From NCBI RefSeq assembly GCF_003205875.1, contig NZ_PUBZ01000095.1, positions 1 through 60,371 on the forward strand: a DNA stretch of 60,371 nucleotides, in the 5' to 3' direction. Position numbers and translations under genes: made by a program. This stretch comes from Herpetosiphon llansteffanensis (GTDB lineage Bacteria; Chloroflexota; Chloroflexia; Chloroflexales; Herpetosiphonaceae). Positions 18,594 through 27,464 of the stretch are shown in pieces; positions within the stretch are counted from its first letter, which is position 1, and each line of letters opens with the position of its first letter. Below the pieces are notes generated by a model. That model was not told where the DNA came from. It did no database searches and saw only the letters and a list, made by a program, of their open reading frames with translations.

Positions 18594-19514
18594 ATGCAGC
18601 AGCAGCTAGAACAGTTTTTAGCCTATTTAACGGTTGAGCGCGGTTTAACCAGTAACACTATTGCCGCATATCGAACCGATCTCGACCAATTTGTTACCTT
18701 TATTGTCGAACGCAATGCAGGCAGCTGGAGCAGCGTCTCCCGCGATGACCTGTTGGCGTTCTTGCTCTTTCTCAAAGAAAAGCGCTACGCAACCTCCACG
18801 ATCGCACGTCGTACTGCTGCAATTAAATCGTTTTTTGAATACCTGCAAGGCCAACATATTATTGCCACGAATCCAACCGAAAACTTGGATTCGCCCAAGG
18901 TTGATCGTTTCTTGCCCAAAGCGATTACGGTCGCGCAAGTTGACGAACTGCTTGAATTGCCCCTCACGACTAGCGGCCCCGAAGGCCTGCGCGATAAAGC
19001 CATGCTCGAAGTGTTGTATGCCACTGGCATGCGCGTCAGCGAGTTGGTTGCGCTTGATGTTCAAGATGTCGATCTGAATACCCATCAGATTCGCTGCTTG
19101 GGCAAGGCCAATAAGGAGCGTAGCTTGCCGATTGCTGGCAGCCCAAGCACCGCCTTGGAAGAATATCACGATATGGCACGTGGCCAGATTAGCCGTAACG
19201 GCGGCGACCCAGCCTTGTTTCTCAATCATCGGGGCAAGCGGCTCACCCGCCAAGGCTTTTGGTTGATCTTGAAGGGCTATGCTGAACGCTTAGGCCTGAG
19301 CGATTTAACCCCTCATACCTTGCGCCACTCGTTCGCAACCCATATGCTCAATCGGGGCCGGGATTTGCGCGAAGTGCAAGAGTTACTTGGCCATGCAAGT
19401 ATTTCAACAACGCAAATTTATACCCAAGTAAGTAACGACCGCAACGTTAAATACGATCAAGCAGCGCAGCGCCCAAAAATCGCTGATGCCGCCGAAGTCG
19501 AATTTAGCGCCTAA
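18594..19514 (+). CDS. Tyrosine recombinase XerC/XerD-like
   Basis: A 306-residue site-specific recombinase with an N-terminal SAM-like core-binding domain (LEQFLAYLTVERGLTSNTIAAY) and a C-terminal catalytic domain. Catalytic residues are visible: Arg in TGMRVSELVALD, Lys in GKANKERSLP, the HTLRHSFATHML block, the His in LLGHASISTTQ, and the nucleophile Tyr in QIYTQV. The size and lack of a mobile-element context favour the housekeeping role of resolving chromosome dimers. XerC and XerD cannot be told apart here. The start is ATG 18594, with GGAGGG five bases upstream; a GTG two codons earlier is possible. Confidence 0.92.
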   Translation: MQQQLEQFLAYLTVERGLTSNTIAAYRTDLDQFVTFIVERNAGSWSSVSRDDLLAFLLFLKEKRYATSTIARRTAAIKSFFEYLQGQHIIATNPTENLDSPKVDRFLPKAITVAQVDELLELPLTTSGPEGLRDKAMLEVLYATGMRVSELVALDVQDVDLNTHQIRCLGKANKERSLPIAGSPSTALEEYHDMARGQISRNGGDPALFLNHRGKRLTRQGFWLILKGYAERLGLSDLTPHTLRHSFATHMLNRGRDLREVQELLGHASISTTQIYTQVSNDRNVKYDQAAQRPKIADAAEVEFSA

Positions 19515-19574
19515 GCAAATCAGTCGTTGGGCTGAATAGACTTGCTAGCAGCTATGCTAGAGTTAACCCCAACA

Positions 19575-19810
19575 ACATGATGCCTATTGGCGACGAACCG
19601 TAGAAGTAGGCTGGAACGTAGCGTGCAGCGATGTGGGGATAGTGCAAGCCCACACGCCGAAACCAGCAGAATGGCGACGGGGAGCCAATTACAATAGATC
19701 TCAAAGGTGCCTTGGTGTTGAACTAAGGAACTGGGGTGGAACCGCGAAGCGTTTTTTCTTCGTCCCCAGGCAGTGCTAGCAATAGCGTTGCCTGGGGATG
19801 ACCGTTTTTA
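19575..19810 (+). promoter_or_regulatory. Glycine T-box riboswitch leader of glyS
   Basis: A T-box leader that reads tRNA-Gly charging. The T-box core GGGGTGGAACCGCG lies at 19733-19746. It is followed by a terminator hairpin (19762-19772 with 19789-19800: CCCCAGGCA / TGCCTGGGG) and GTTTTTA. In the Stem I region an AGTA block (about 19606) faces AGAATGGCGA; the proposed specifier codon is GGC (Gly) at 19673-19675. Uncharged tRNA-Gly would favour antitermination and glyS expression. The specifier position is inferred by eye. Confidence 0.88.
19762..19810 (+). terminator. T-box conditional terminator
   Basis: The stem GTCCCCAGGCA pairs with TGCCTGGGGATG, closes over a 16-base loop, and is followed by ACCGTTTTTA. 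Its left arm lies just after the T-box core, so it can compete with the antiterminator. Confidence 0.8.
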
Positions 19811-19940
19811 GCAAGGATGAAGGATGAAGAATAAAGGATGAAATAGGCTGAACGTTTCCACAATTGTGATCAATCGATCAGTGATTTGGAATATTTTCAT
19901 CCCTCATCCCTCATCCTTCATCCTTTTCATGGAGGTTTTT

Positions 19941-21320
19941 ATGCCAGCAACAACGATGGATGAATTGGTTTCATTATGCAAGCGGCGGGGCTTTATTTTT
20001 CCTGGCTCGGATATTTATGGCGGTTTGCAGGGAACCTATGATTACGGCCCGTTGGGGGTTGAGCTCAAAAATAATCTCAAAGCCGCGTGGTGGCGAGCCA
20101 TGGTCTATGAACGCGACGATGTGGAAGGCCTCGATGCTTCGATTTTGACCCATCGCTTGGTGCTGCGCCACTCTGGCCACGAAGCAACCTTTACCGATCC
20201 AATGGTCGATTGTCGCAATTGTAAAAGCCGTTGGCGTGCCGACCAACTCAAAGACAACAAATGTGAAAAATGTGGCTCAACCGATCTGACCGAGCCACGT
20301 CCATTCAATTTGATGTTCAAAACCGCCGTCGGGCCAGTTGCCGAAGAAGGCTCGTTTGCCTATTTGCGGCCTGAAACTGCCCAAGGCATCTTTACCAACT
20401 TCAAAAACGTGGTCGATTCAACCGCGCGCCGTTTGCCATTTGGGATTGCCCAAATTGGTAAGGCTTTTCGCAACGAAATTACGCCACGCAACTTTATCTT
20501 CCGCGTGCGTGAATTTGAGCAAATGGAGCTTGAATTCTTTGTGCAGCCTGGTACCGACGATCAATGGCATAGCCAATGGGTCGATGCCCGTTTGCAATGG
20601 TGGCGCGATCAAGGCTTGCTCAGCGAAAATCTGCAGGCCTATCATCAAGCAGGCGATGAACTAGCCCACTATGCCAAAGCCTGCGTCGATATTCTGTATA
20701 AATTCCCGCATGGTTTGGAAGAATTAGAGGGGATTGCCAATCGTACCGATTTCGACCTTGGCTCGCATACCCGCAGCCAAGCAGATTTTGGCTTATCGGC
20801 AAACGTCGATCCCAACGAAGATAGCACCGCCAAGCTGACGATTCCGCACCCAGAAACCCAAAAACCGCTGGTGCCATTCGTCATCGAGCCATCAGCAGGG
20901 GTTGATCGTGGGGTTTTGGCGGTTTTGACCGAAGCCTACACCAAGGAAACTTTGGAAAACGGCTCAGAACGCATTGTGTTGAAGCTCAAGCCACACTTAG
21001 CGCCAATCAAGGTTGCGGTGTTGCCATTGGCCCGCAACAAGCCAGAGATCGTCGAAAAAGCCAAAGCTGTTAAAAACTTGTTGATGGCAACCGGCATTGG
21101 CCGCATTTTCTACGAAGATACCGGCAACATCGGCAAGGGTTATCGCCGTCACGACGAAGTTGGTACGCCGTTCTGCATCACCGTCGACTTTGATACCTTG
21201 GGCCGTGGCGATGATCCCAGTTTGACCGACACCGTGACCGTGCGCGACCGCGACACCATGAGCCAAGTGCGGATTCCAATCAACGAATTGGCCGCCTATA
21301 TTCGCGAACGCTTAGTCTAA
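19941..21320 (+). CDS. glyS: Glycyl-tRNA synthetase, single-chain type
   Basis: A 459-residue class II synthetase of the alpha2 type, not the tetrameric GlyQ/GlyS type. Visible are [11 protein letters not shown] in motif 1, a CRNCKSRW...CEKCGS zinc-ribbon insertion, [25 protein letters not shown] in motif 2, [10 protein letters not shown], and motif 3 [14 protein letters not shown]. The C-terminal anticodon-binding domain begins near [10 protein letters not shown]. The start is ATG 19941, with GGAGG five bases upstream; an in-frame extension would lie in the heptamer-rich leader. It is controlled by the T-box upstream. Confidence 0.95.
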   Translation: MPATTMDELVSLCKRRGFIFPGSDIYGGLQGTYDYGPLGVELKNNLKAAWWRAMVYERDDVEGLDASILTHRLVLRHSGHEATFTDPMVDCRNCKSRWRADQLKDNKCEKCGSTDLTEPRPFNLMFKTAVGPVAEEGSFAYLRPETAQGIFTNFKNVVDSTARRLPFGIAQIGKAFRNEITPRNFIFRVREFEQMELEFFVQPGTDDQWHSQWVDARLQWWRDQGLLSENLQAYHQAGDELAHYAKACVDILYKFPHGLEELEGIANRTDFDLGSHTRSQADFGLSANVDPNEDSTAKLTIPHPETQKPLVPFVIEPSAGVDRGVLAVLTEAYTKETLENGSERIVLKLKPHLAPIKVAVLPLARNKPEIVEKAKAVKNLLMATGIGRIFYEDTGNIGKGYRRHDEVGTPFCITVDFDTLGRGDDPSLTDTVTVRDRDTMSQVRIPINELAAYIRERLV

Positions 21321-21344
21321 ACTGCTCACTCAAAGCCGCTATTC

Positions 21345-21377
21345 AGCCAAGCTCAGTTTATGGGCTTGGCTTTTTTT
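21345..21377 (+). terminator. Terminator of glyS
   Basis: The stem AGCCAAGC / GCTTGGCT has an 11-base loop and is followed by seven T residues. Confidence 0.85.
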
Positions 21378-21480
21378 GATGGTAGCAAGCTGTAACCTAA
21401 AGTTGAACAAGCGGGTAAACGAAGGTGGTACAATAGCGCTAGAACTCATACCTACAATCCCACACCCTGAGGAGCCACCC

Positions 21481-22575
21481 GTGAAACGTTTTTTTCAGCA
21501 ATGGCTTCATTCGCTTACGTATTCCGACCCCATTCAATTGCAACAGGCCCAAATTATGCAGGGCATTCTCTTAGGTTCGTTTTTGGCCAGCACTGGCGCT
21601 TTAGTTGTTCCGTTCATTGCTCCAGTCACCACAACTCAATCGATTGGCATTGCGATCGCAATTGGCGCAGCGATTATGATTTTTCTAGGAGCGTTGTTAC
21701 TCCTGCGGCGCAATTATTTTAAGCTGGCGCTCTTTGGCAGTGTTTTTGGCTTATCGTTCTTTTTATTAATTATGTTGCTTGGTACGGGCTTGGCCGATAG
21801 CGGCGCGATTATTTTTGGCTTGGCTGTGCCCATGGCCTTGGCAAGCTTGCTGAGTGGCCGCAAATTGACCTTTGTGATGATCGGCGTTGGCATGTTTGGC
21901 TTGATTGCAACTGCCTTGGCCGAAGCATTTGTGCCCCAAATCACTGGTTTTGCCAAACCGATGGATAAAAACTATGGCGGGATTATTGGTGGCTACATGG
22001 CAGTTGCTTTGGTGCTAGGCATGGTTTTATCGAGCTATAGCAGCGCCTTATCAACCGCGCTAAGCAGCGCCCACACCCGCCAAACCGAGCTAGAACAGCT
22101 GCAAGCAAGCCTTGAAAAAACCGTGGCCGAGCGCACTGCAACCTTGCAAAATACCTTGGCTGAATTGAAGCAGCGTGCCACAGAACAAGCTCAATTGCTG
22201 GAAGCCAACCAGCAACAAGCGGCGGTTATTCGTGAGTTGGGTGTGCCAATTATTCCGCTGGGTGGGCGACGCTTGGTCGTGCCATTAGTTGGACAACTTG
22301 ATAGCGATCGCTTGGCCACGATTCGCGAACGGGTGATTACGGCGGTGGTGCAGCAACGCGCCCGCCAAGTGCTGCTTGATGTGACTGGTGTGCCGTTGGT
22401 TGATGTCTATATGGCTGGCGAATTGGCGGCGGTGATTGCCGCTACCAGCTTGGTTGGAGCCGAAACCGCCTTAGTTGGCATCAATCCTGATGTTGCCCAA
22501 GGCTTGGTTGGTTCTGGCATTGATGTTAGTCGTTTGCCGGCGTTTGCCACGTTGGAACAAGCCCTGAATTCGTAG
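21481..22575 (+). CDS. Membrane-anchored STAS-domain (RsbR-like) protein
   Basis: A 364-residue protein. Residues about 30-200 hold about six transmembrane helices. A coiled-coil linker follows (QTELEQLQASLEKTVAERTATLQ), and then a STAS domain of about 110 residues beginning PIIPLGGRRLVVPLVGQLDSDR. In RsbR-type proteins the STAS domain works in stress-signalling complexes with a kinase; the segment VLLDVTGVPLVDVYMAGEL matches that region, with the usual phosphorylatable Thr/Ser positions not clearly conserved. The start is a GTG at 21481 after GAGGAG. No partner switch kinase is nearby. Confidence 0.8.
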   Translation: MKRFFQQWLHSLTYSDPIQLQQAQIMQGILLGSFLASTGALVVPFIAPVTTTQSIGIAIAIGAAIMIFLGALLLLRRNYFKLALFGSVFGLSFFLLIMLLGTGLADSGAIIFGLAVPMALASLLSGRKLTFVMIGVGMFGLIATALAEAFVPQITGFAKPMDKNYGGIIGGYMAVALVLGMVLSSYSSALSTALSSAHTRQTELEQLQASLEKTVAERTATLQNTLAELKQRATEQAQLLEANQQQAAVIRELGVPIIPLGGRRLVVPLVGQLDSDRLATIRERVITAVVQQRARQVLLDVTGVPLVDVYMAGELAAVIAATSLVGAETALVGINPDVAQGLVGSGIDVSRLPAFATLEQALNS

Positions 22576-22604
22576 CCTGCAACGTTGTAATTGGGAGATT
22601 TTCG

Positions 22605-23627
22605 ATGGCGCTTGAGCAACCCACCCGGGCGTTGGTGATTGGCGGTTGTGGCTTTGTTGGCAAGCATTTGGTGCAGCAACTTTTGGCCAGCGGGCGACCT
22701 GTACGGGTGTTTGATCTTCAGCCCTATCCCGACCAGCAAGTCGAATCGGTCGTTGGCGATTTGCGCCGTGCTGAGCAAGTTTTAGAAGCTTGCCGCGATG
22801 TTGGCACGGTCTTTTTGTGTGCTGCTGCGGTCGATTGGGGTTGGGGCAATGCCCAATTATTGCACGATGTGAATGTGCTCGGGCCGCAGCATGTGGTTGC
22901 TGCCTGCAAAGCCATGGGCGTTGCGCAACTAATTTACACCAGCAGCGTTGATGTGGTTTTCGAGGGCAAGCCAATTCGCGCTGGTGATGAGCGCTTGCCC
23001 TATCCCAAGCGCCATTTAGATATTTACGGCGCGACCAAAACCGCTGGCGAGCGCTTCGTCTTGGCGGCCAATGGTCAGGCTGGCTTGGCAACCTGTTCAT
23101 TACGTTTGGGCGGGGTTTATGGCCCAGGCGATTCGCACCGTTTGCCATCGTTGGTCAATTTGGGCAGGCGCAGTGCGATTCCACGCTTGGGCGATGGCTC
23201 GGCACGCTTTTCGCATATCTACGTGGAGAATGCTGCGCATGGCCATATTCTCGCGGCCCAACATCTAACCGTTGCTGGTGTGATGGGCGGCCAAGCCTAT
23301 TTCTTGGTTGATCCTGATCCTGATAACTTTTTTCTGTTTCTCAAGCCCATTATCGAAGCCTTGGGTTTGCGCATGGCGCAGCGCCATGTGCCATTTGGCC
23401 TCATGCATGCGCTAGCGTGGCCCAGCGAAACCTGGTATCGCACCACCCGCAGCAAACAACGCCCCAGCCTAACCCGCTACACGGTTACCTCAACCTGCGT
23501 TGATTTTTGGTTTACCGGAGCCAAAGCCACCCAAGATTTTGGCTACCAGCCGCTGGTGGGGCTGGCCGAGGCCCGCCAACGCACCATTGAGTGGGCCAAG
23601 CGCGAGTTTAATTTAGGAATGAAATAA
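22605..23627 (+). CDS. NAD(P)-dependent epimerase/3-beta-HSD-like dehydrogenase
   Basis: A 340-residue extended short-chain dehydrogenase. The N-terminal Rossmann motif is VIGGCGFVGKHLVQQL. The active-site YxxxK motif is YGATK, preceded by the TSSVDVVFEG strand, with RLGGVYGPGD downstream. The closest named type is the sterol/3-beta-hydroxysteroid dehydrogenase-like branch. The substrate cannot be read from the sequence. The start ATG follows GGGAG, 29 bases after the STAS gene, so the two may be co-transcribed. Confidence 0.85.
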   Translation: MALEQPTRALVIGGCGFVGKHLVQQLLASGRPVRVFDLQPYPDQQVESVVGDLRRAEQVLEACRDVGTVFLCAAAVDWGWGNAQLLHDVNVLGPQHVVAACKAMGVAQLIYTSSVDVVFEGKPIRAGDERLPYPKRHLDIYGATKTAGERFVLAANGQAGLATCSLRLGGVYGPGDSHRLPSLVNLGRRSAIPRLGDGSARFSHIYVENAAHGHILAAQHLTVAGVMGGQAYFLVDPDPDNFFLFLKPIIEALGLRMAQRHVPFGLMHALAWPSETWYRTTRSKQRPSLTRYTVTSTCVDFWFTGAKATQDFGYQPLVGLAEARQRTIEWAKREFNLGMK

Positions 23628-23685
23628 TATCAAAAATCAGAAATCAAAAAGCAAAAGGCAGAAAAGAGCGATTGATTGGGGGTCG

Positions 23686-23714
23686 GAGGTCGGGCACGGC
23701 TGACCTCTTTTTTT
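23686..23714 (+). terminator. Terminator after the dehydrogenase
   Basis: A short stem GAGGTC / GACCTC followed by seven T residues. Confidence 0.65.
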
Positions 23715-23726
23715 CGTCTACTGAAG

Positions 23727-23834
23727 GCGGGAGCGAGGTGGAGCACGCGTTTTTAGCGACGCATTGCGCAAGAACCACAGCATTAAAATTAAAGCCCCTC
23801 GCCCATCGGATGGGAGAGGGGTTGGGGTGAGGGG
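23727..23834. repeat. GC-rich dispersed repeat, degenerate left arm
   Basis: The right arm GGGAGAGGGGTTGGGGTGAG is intact (23812-23831) with its CCCCTCGCCC partner upstream; the left arm is eroded. The rest of 23835-23965 holds TCTATGTTCTATG-type short repeats and no gene. Confidence 0.75.
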
Positions 23835-23968
23835 ATCTTAACTACCCTTGTAAGCCCCTGATCTCTCGCTGCTGCCCCTCTGCTCTATGCTCTATGTTCT
23901 ATGTTCTATGTTCTATGCCTTTGTTCTTTGTTCTCTCTTCTAAGCCTACAAACCTTCACCAAAGCAGA

Positions 23969-23997
23969 ATGACAGCAAGCTACGAATGTGCTATAGT
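23969..23997 (+). promoter_or_regulatory. Promoter of gap
   Basis: -35 ATGACA (23969-23974), a 17-base spacer and -10 TATAGT (23992-23997), 65 bases upstream of the GTG start. Confidence 0.6.
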
Positions 23998-24062
23998 GGT
24001 GACGAACGGCGCAAAGCCGTGAAAGCATTCTTATTTTGGTGCGAAATATTAAGGAGTCACTT

Positions 24063-25088
24063 GTGGCACGAGTAGCAATCAACGGCTTCGGTCGCATCGG
24101 TCGCCAAAGCTTCAAAACCATCTTGGATCTCTATCGCGATGAGTTGGAAATTGTTGCAATCAACGACCTGACCGATAACCAAACGTTGGCCCACCTGCTC
24201 AAGTACGATTCAACCTATGGTTCATTCGATGGCGATGTCACCGCCACTGAAGATACAATCAGCGTTACCTTCGCCGATGAAGAAGAGCCAATGGTCATCA
24301 AGGCCTTGGCCGAGCGCGATCCGTCAAAGTTACCATGGGGTGAGCTCAACGTCGATATCGTGATTGAATCGACTGGGATTTTCACTGATGCTAGCAAAGC
24401 CAAACTGCACTTAGACGCAGGCGCAAAGAAAGTTATCATCAGCGCTCCCGCCAAAAACGAAGACATTACGGTCTGTATCGGCGTGAACGAAGAAAACTAC
24501 GACCCTGAAAAACATACGATTGTTTCAAATGCATCATGTACCACCAACTGTTTGGCTCCTGTGGCCAAAGTCTTGAACGATAAGTTCGGGATTGTGCATG
24601 GCTTGATGACGACGATTCACTCGTACACAATGGACCAAAACCTGCAAGACGGCCCCCACAAAGATTTGCGTCGCGCTCGCGCCGCTGCTTTGAACATGGT
24701 TCCAACGACCACTGGTGCTGCTAAAGCTGTGGCCTTGGTTATCCCTGAGCTGAAGGGCAAGTTCGACGGTTTCTCAGTGCGCGTCCCAACCCCAACCGTT
24801 TCAATGATTGACTTTGTGGTCGAATTGACCAACGGCGCAACCGTTGAAACCATCAACAATGCCTTTATCGAAGCCTCACAAGGCGCAATGGAAGGCGTGT
24901 TGGGCGTAACCAACGAGCCATTGGTCTCATCAGACTTTATCGGGACTTCATACTCAAGCGTCGTCGACTTGAGCTTGACAATGGCGATTGGCGAAAAGAT
25001 GGTCAAAGTTGTTGCTTGGTACGACAACGAATGGGGCTATGCAACCCGCATTGCCGACCTCACCGCTTACATCGCTGAAAAGCTCTAA
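24063..25088 (+). CDS. gap: Glyceraldehyde-3-phosphate dehydrogenase
   Basis: A 341-residue NAD(P)-dependent dehydrogenase of glycolysis. The N-terminal Rossmann motif is [11 protein letters not shown]. The catalytic cysteine lies in [11 protein letters not shown] and the catalytic-region His in TTIHSYT. Further family blocks are RVPTPTVS and [11 protein letters not shown]. Leu/Asp context after VAINDL suggests NAD use. The start is GTG 24063, with AAGGAG six bases upstream, giving the standard [10 protein letters not shown]-terminus. It is followed by a strong terminator. Confidence 0.97.
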   Translation: MARVAINGFGRIGRQSFKTILDLYRDELEIVAINDLTDNQTLAHLLKYDSTYGSFDGDVTATEDTISVTFADEEEPMVIKALAERDPSKLPWGELNVDIVIESTGIFTDASKAKLHLDAGAKKVIISAPAKNEDITVCIGVNEENYDPEKHTIVSNASCTTNCLAPVAKVLNDKFGIVHGLMTTIHSYTMDQNLQDGPHKDLRRARAAALNMVPTTTGAAKAVALVIPELKGKFDGFSVRVPTPTVSMIDFVVELTNGATVETINNAFIEASQGAMEGVLGVTNEPLVSSDFIGTSYSSVVDLSLTMAIGEKMVKVVAWYDNEWGYATRIADLTAYIAEKL

Positions 25089-25106
25089 GTTTTTCTTCGC
25101 AAACCA

Positions 25107-25143
25107 AACGCGCTGGTGGTTTTGAGCCACCAGCGCGTTTTTT
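25107..25143 (+). terminator. Terminator of gap
   Basis: A 13-bp stem (AACGCGCTGGTGG / CCACCAGCGCGTT) with a 7-base loop, ending in TTTTTT. Confidence 0.92.
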
Positions 25144-25592
25144 AATTGGCTATAGGCTATAGGCTTATGTGAATCCAAACGATGTTCTGCTAGCCAAAAG
25201 CCAATAGCCTATAGCCCTCTATGCTCTGCGCCGCTGCGTTGAAAATGCGATTCACGGAGACTGCGAAGGTTTTATATTTTTAGCCACAGATTGCACAGAT
25301 TAGCTTGATTGCTGTTCTGCTAGCCAAAAGCCAATAGCCCTCTATGCTCTGCTCCTCTGCGTTAAAATGCCCCCGAAGGTTTTATATTTTTAGCCACAGA
25401 TTGCACAGATTAGCTTGATTATTGTTCCGATAGCCAAAAGCCAATAGCCTATAGCCCAATCTCCTATGTTCTATGCTCTATGTTCTATGTTCTTAATTTC
25501 ATCCTTACTTCACTCTACGCCGCTGCTTTAAAATGAATCCCGTCTTTGCCCGATAGCCTGACCCCCGATCCCTAACCCCTGATCCCCAGCTT
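25144..25592. repeat. Intergenic AT-rich modular repeats, including a 110-bp tandem
   Basis: There is no gene. A unit with a 110-base period starts at 25265 and again at 25375 (GAAGGTTTTATATTTTTAGC, then ACAGATTGCACAGATTAGCT, then AGCCAAAAGCCAATAGCC), with a partial copy upstream from about 25180. TCTATGCTC and CTATGTTCTATG runs complete the region. Confidence 0.85.
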
Positions 25593-26336
25593 TTACAACG
25601 AACCGCCATCGGCCAACTTATAGCCAACGCCGCGCACCGTCAGAATCCGGCGGGGCTTCGATGGCAGTTCTTCGATTTTCTCGCGTAAGCGGCGTACACA
25701 CACATCGACAAGGTTGGTTTGGCCAACGTATTCGTAGCCCCACACTTCACGAAATAATACTTCGCGATCAAACACTTGGCCTGCATTCGCCGCCAAGAAA
25801 TAGAGCAACTCAAATTCCATCGGCGTGAGATTAACATCCTCGCCAGCGAGCAGCACTTTGTGGCGTGGCTCGTCAATTTCTAAATCGCCAATGCGCACAA
25901 TCGGCGAGGCTTTGCGATGTTGATAGCCTTCGACGCGCCGAATAATCGCCTCGACTCGTGCTTGCAGTTCAGCAGTACGAAACGGCTTGGTAATATAATC
26001 ATCAGCGCCTAGCTCAAAGCCATGCACCACATCATCGGTGCCATCGCGGGCGGTAATAATAATAATTGGCACATCGGAACGCGAACGAATGCGCTCGGTC
26101 ACCGTGAAGCCATCAACATACGGCATCATCACATCTATCAGCAAAAGCTGATATTCGCCATCGCGATACATTTTGAGCGCTTCGAGGCCATTGGAAACTG
26201 TGACGAGTTGATAGCGCTGGCCGCTTAACGCCACCTCGACCAAGCGCAAAATCGCCGGATCATCATCGGCAACCAGAATTTTGCGCTGATGGGCATTTTC
26301 TTCATGGCGTTCGTTAGTTCGGTTGAGCAAACGCAT
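25593..26336 (-). CDS. OmpR/PhoB-family response regulator
   Basis: A 247-residue two-component regulator. The receiver domain (residues about 18-135) has the acidic pair in VADDDPA, the phospho-acceptor Asp in LLLIDVMMPYVDG, Thr in ITARDG and Lys in YITKPF. The winged-helix DNA-binding domain starts near VRIGDLEID and contains LTPMEFELLYFLAANAG and RVLTVRGVGYKL-like ILTVRGVGYKL. The start ATG follows AAGGAG. No histidine kinase gene is adjacent, so it is an orphan in this window. Confidence 0.93.
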   Translation of the reverse strand: MRLLNRTNERHEENAHQRKILVADDDPAILRLVEVALSGQRYQLVTVSNGLEALKMYRDGEYQLLLIDVMMPYVDGFTVTERIRSRSDVPIIIITARDGTDDVVHGFELGADDYITKPFRTAELQARVEAIIRRVEGYQHRKASPIVRIGDLEIDEPRHKVLLAGEDVNLTPMEFELLYFLAANAGQVFDREVLFREVWGYEYVGQTNLVDVCVRRLREKIEELPSKPRRILTVRGVGYKLADGGSL

Positions 26337-26437
26337 ACAAGCACTCCTTGCACAGTTAAGGAATCTCTGTATATGCTACCAAGAAAGTGCGCATTCGGCT
26401 AGGTCTATTGGGCATAACTCAAAGGATTTTGATGTGT

Positions 26438-26563
26438 CCCCTCACCCCAACCCCTCGCCCACGCGGCGGGCGAGGGGGAGCACCCGTTTTCATCACCAAT
26501 CATGCAAAAACCACAAAACAAAAGCCCCTCGCCCGCGCCACGGGAGAGGGGTTGGGGTGAGGG
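26438..26563. repeat. GC-rich inverted-repeat element, full copy
   Basis: The left arm CCCCTCACCCCAACCCCTC pairs with the right arm GAGGGGTTGGGGTGAGGG. Each arm also folds by itself through CCCCTCGCCC / GGGCGAGGGG. The right end lies about five bases from the stop codon of the sugar permease gene (26568). Confidence 0.88.
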
Positions 26564-26567
26564 AATC

Positions 26568-27464
26568 CTAGCCTTTGACTGTGCCCGCCGTCAGGCCACG
26601 AATCAGTTGGCGCGAGAAAATGAGGTAGAGCACTAGCACCGGCGCAATCGCCAAGGTCAACATCGCCAACAAGGCGCTCCAATCGGTTTGAAATTGACCA
26701 AGGAATTGTTGTGCGCCAAGCGTGAGGGTGCGCGAAGCCTCGCCAGGAGCTAAAACCAGCGGAAACCATAAATCGTTCCAAATTGGCAGCATCACGAAAA
26801 TCGCCAAGGTTGCCAAGGCTGGGCGCATCAAGGGCAAAACCAACCAAAATACTTGGTACTCGCTGGCTCCATCAAGCCTCGCTGCATCCTTGAGGTCGCT
26901 TGGCACTTGGCGCATATATTGCGAAAGCACAAAAATCGCCATCGGCAAGCCTTGGGCGCTATACACCAAAATTAACGACCAAATTGTGTCTTGCAGATTC
27001 AGCGCAACCATTAGTTTTAGAATACTCACAGTTGCCAAACGAATCGGAATCATCAAGCCAATTAGCGCATAGAGAGTAAAAAAGCCCCGTCCCCGAAAGC
27101 GATATTCAGTCAAACCAAAGGCGGTCATGGCTCCAAGCAGCAAAATGAGGCCAATCGAGCCAAGCGTTACCAGCAAGCTATTGCCAAGATAATGCAAAAT
27201 CGCAGTTTGTTTAAAAACCGTTGCATAACCAACTGGATCAAACAGCTCGCCAAGGGGCGGCGAATAGGGCTTTTGGAAAATTGCTTGCGAGCCTTTGAAC
27301 GAGTTCATCACTACCAAAATTACCGGCGCAATCGCCAACAAGGTGTAGCTGCCCAAGATCGCATGCACCAGCAATGGCGTGAGCCAGCGGCTTGGCCGCA
27401 TGGTGTTGGGAGCGGTTTTTGGTTGGGTCATGGGCGGTTTACTCACAAGCGAATTAGAGCTCAT
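26568..27464 (-). CDS. Carbohydrate ABC transporter permease, MalG type
   Basis: A 298-residue inner-membrane subunit of a sugar importer. It has about six hydrophobic helices and the EAA-like loop DAARLDGASEYQVFWLVLPLMRPAL that docks to the ATPase. Its start overlaps the end of the MalF-type gene by 11 bases, indicating coupling. It ends against a GC-rich repeat. Confidence 0.93.
   Translation of the reverse strand: MSSNSLVSKPPMTQPKTAPNTMRPSRWLTPLLVHAILGSYTLLAIAPVILVVMNSFKGSQAIFQKPYSPPLGELFDPVGYATVFKQTAILHYLGNSLLVTLGSIGLILLLGAMTAFGLTEYRFRGRGFFTLYALIGLMIPIRLATVSILKLMVALNLQDTIWSLILVYSAQGLPMAIFVLSQYMRQVPSDLKDAARLDGASEYQVFWLVLPLMRPALATLAIFVMLPIWNDLWFPLVLAPGEASRTLTLGAQQFLGQFQTDWSALLAMLTLAIAPVLVLYLIFSRQLIRGLTAGTVKG

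Noticed and set aside
18645-19253. A 202-codon open frame antisense to the Xer recombinase
   Set aside because: The plus-strand gene has all catalytic motifs; the antisense frame has no recognisable features or ribosome site.
18588-19514. The Xer gene as a mobile-element integrase
   Set aside because: No attachment-site repeats, excisionase or phage genes flank it, and the size and motifs fit the housekeeping Xer proteins.
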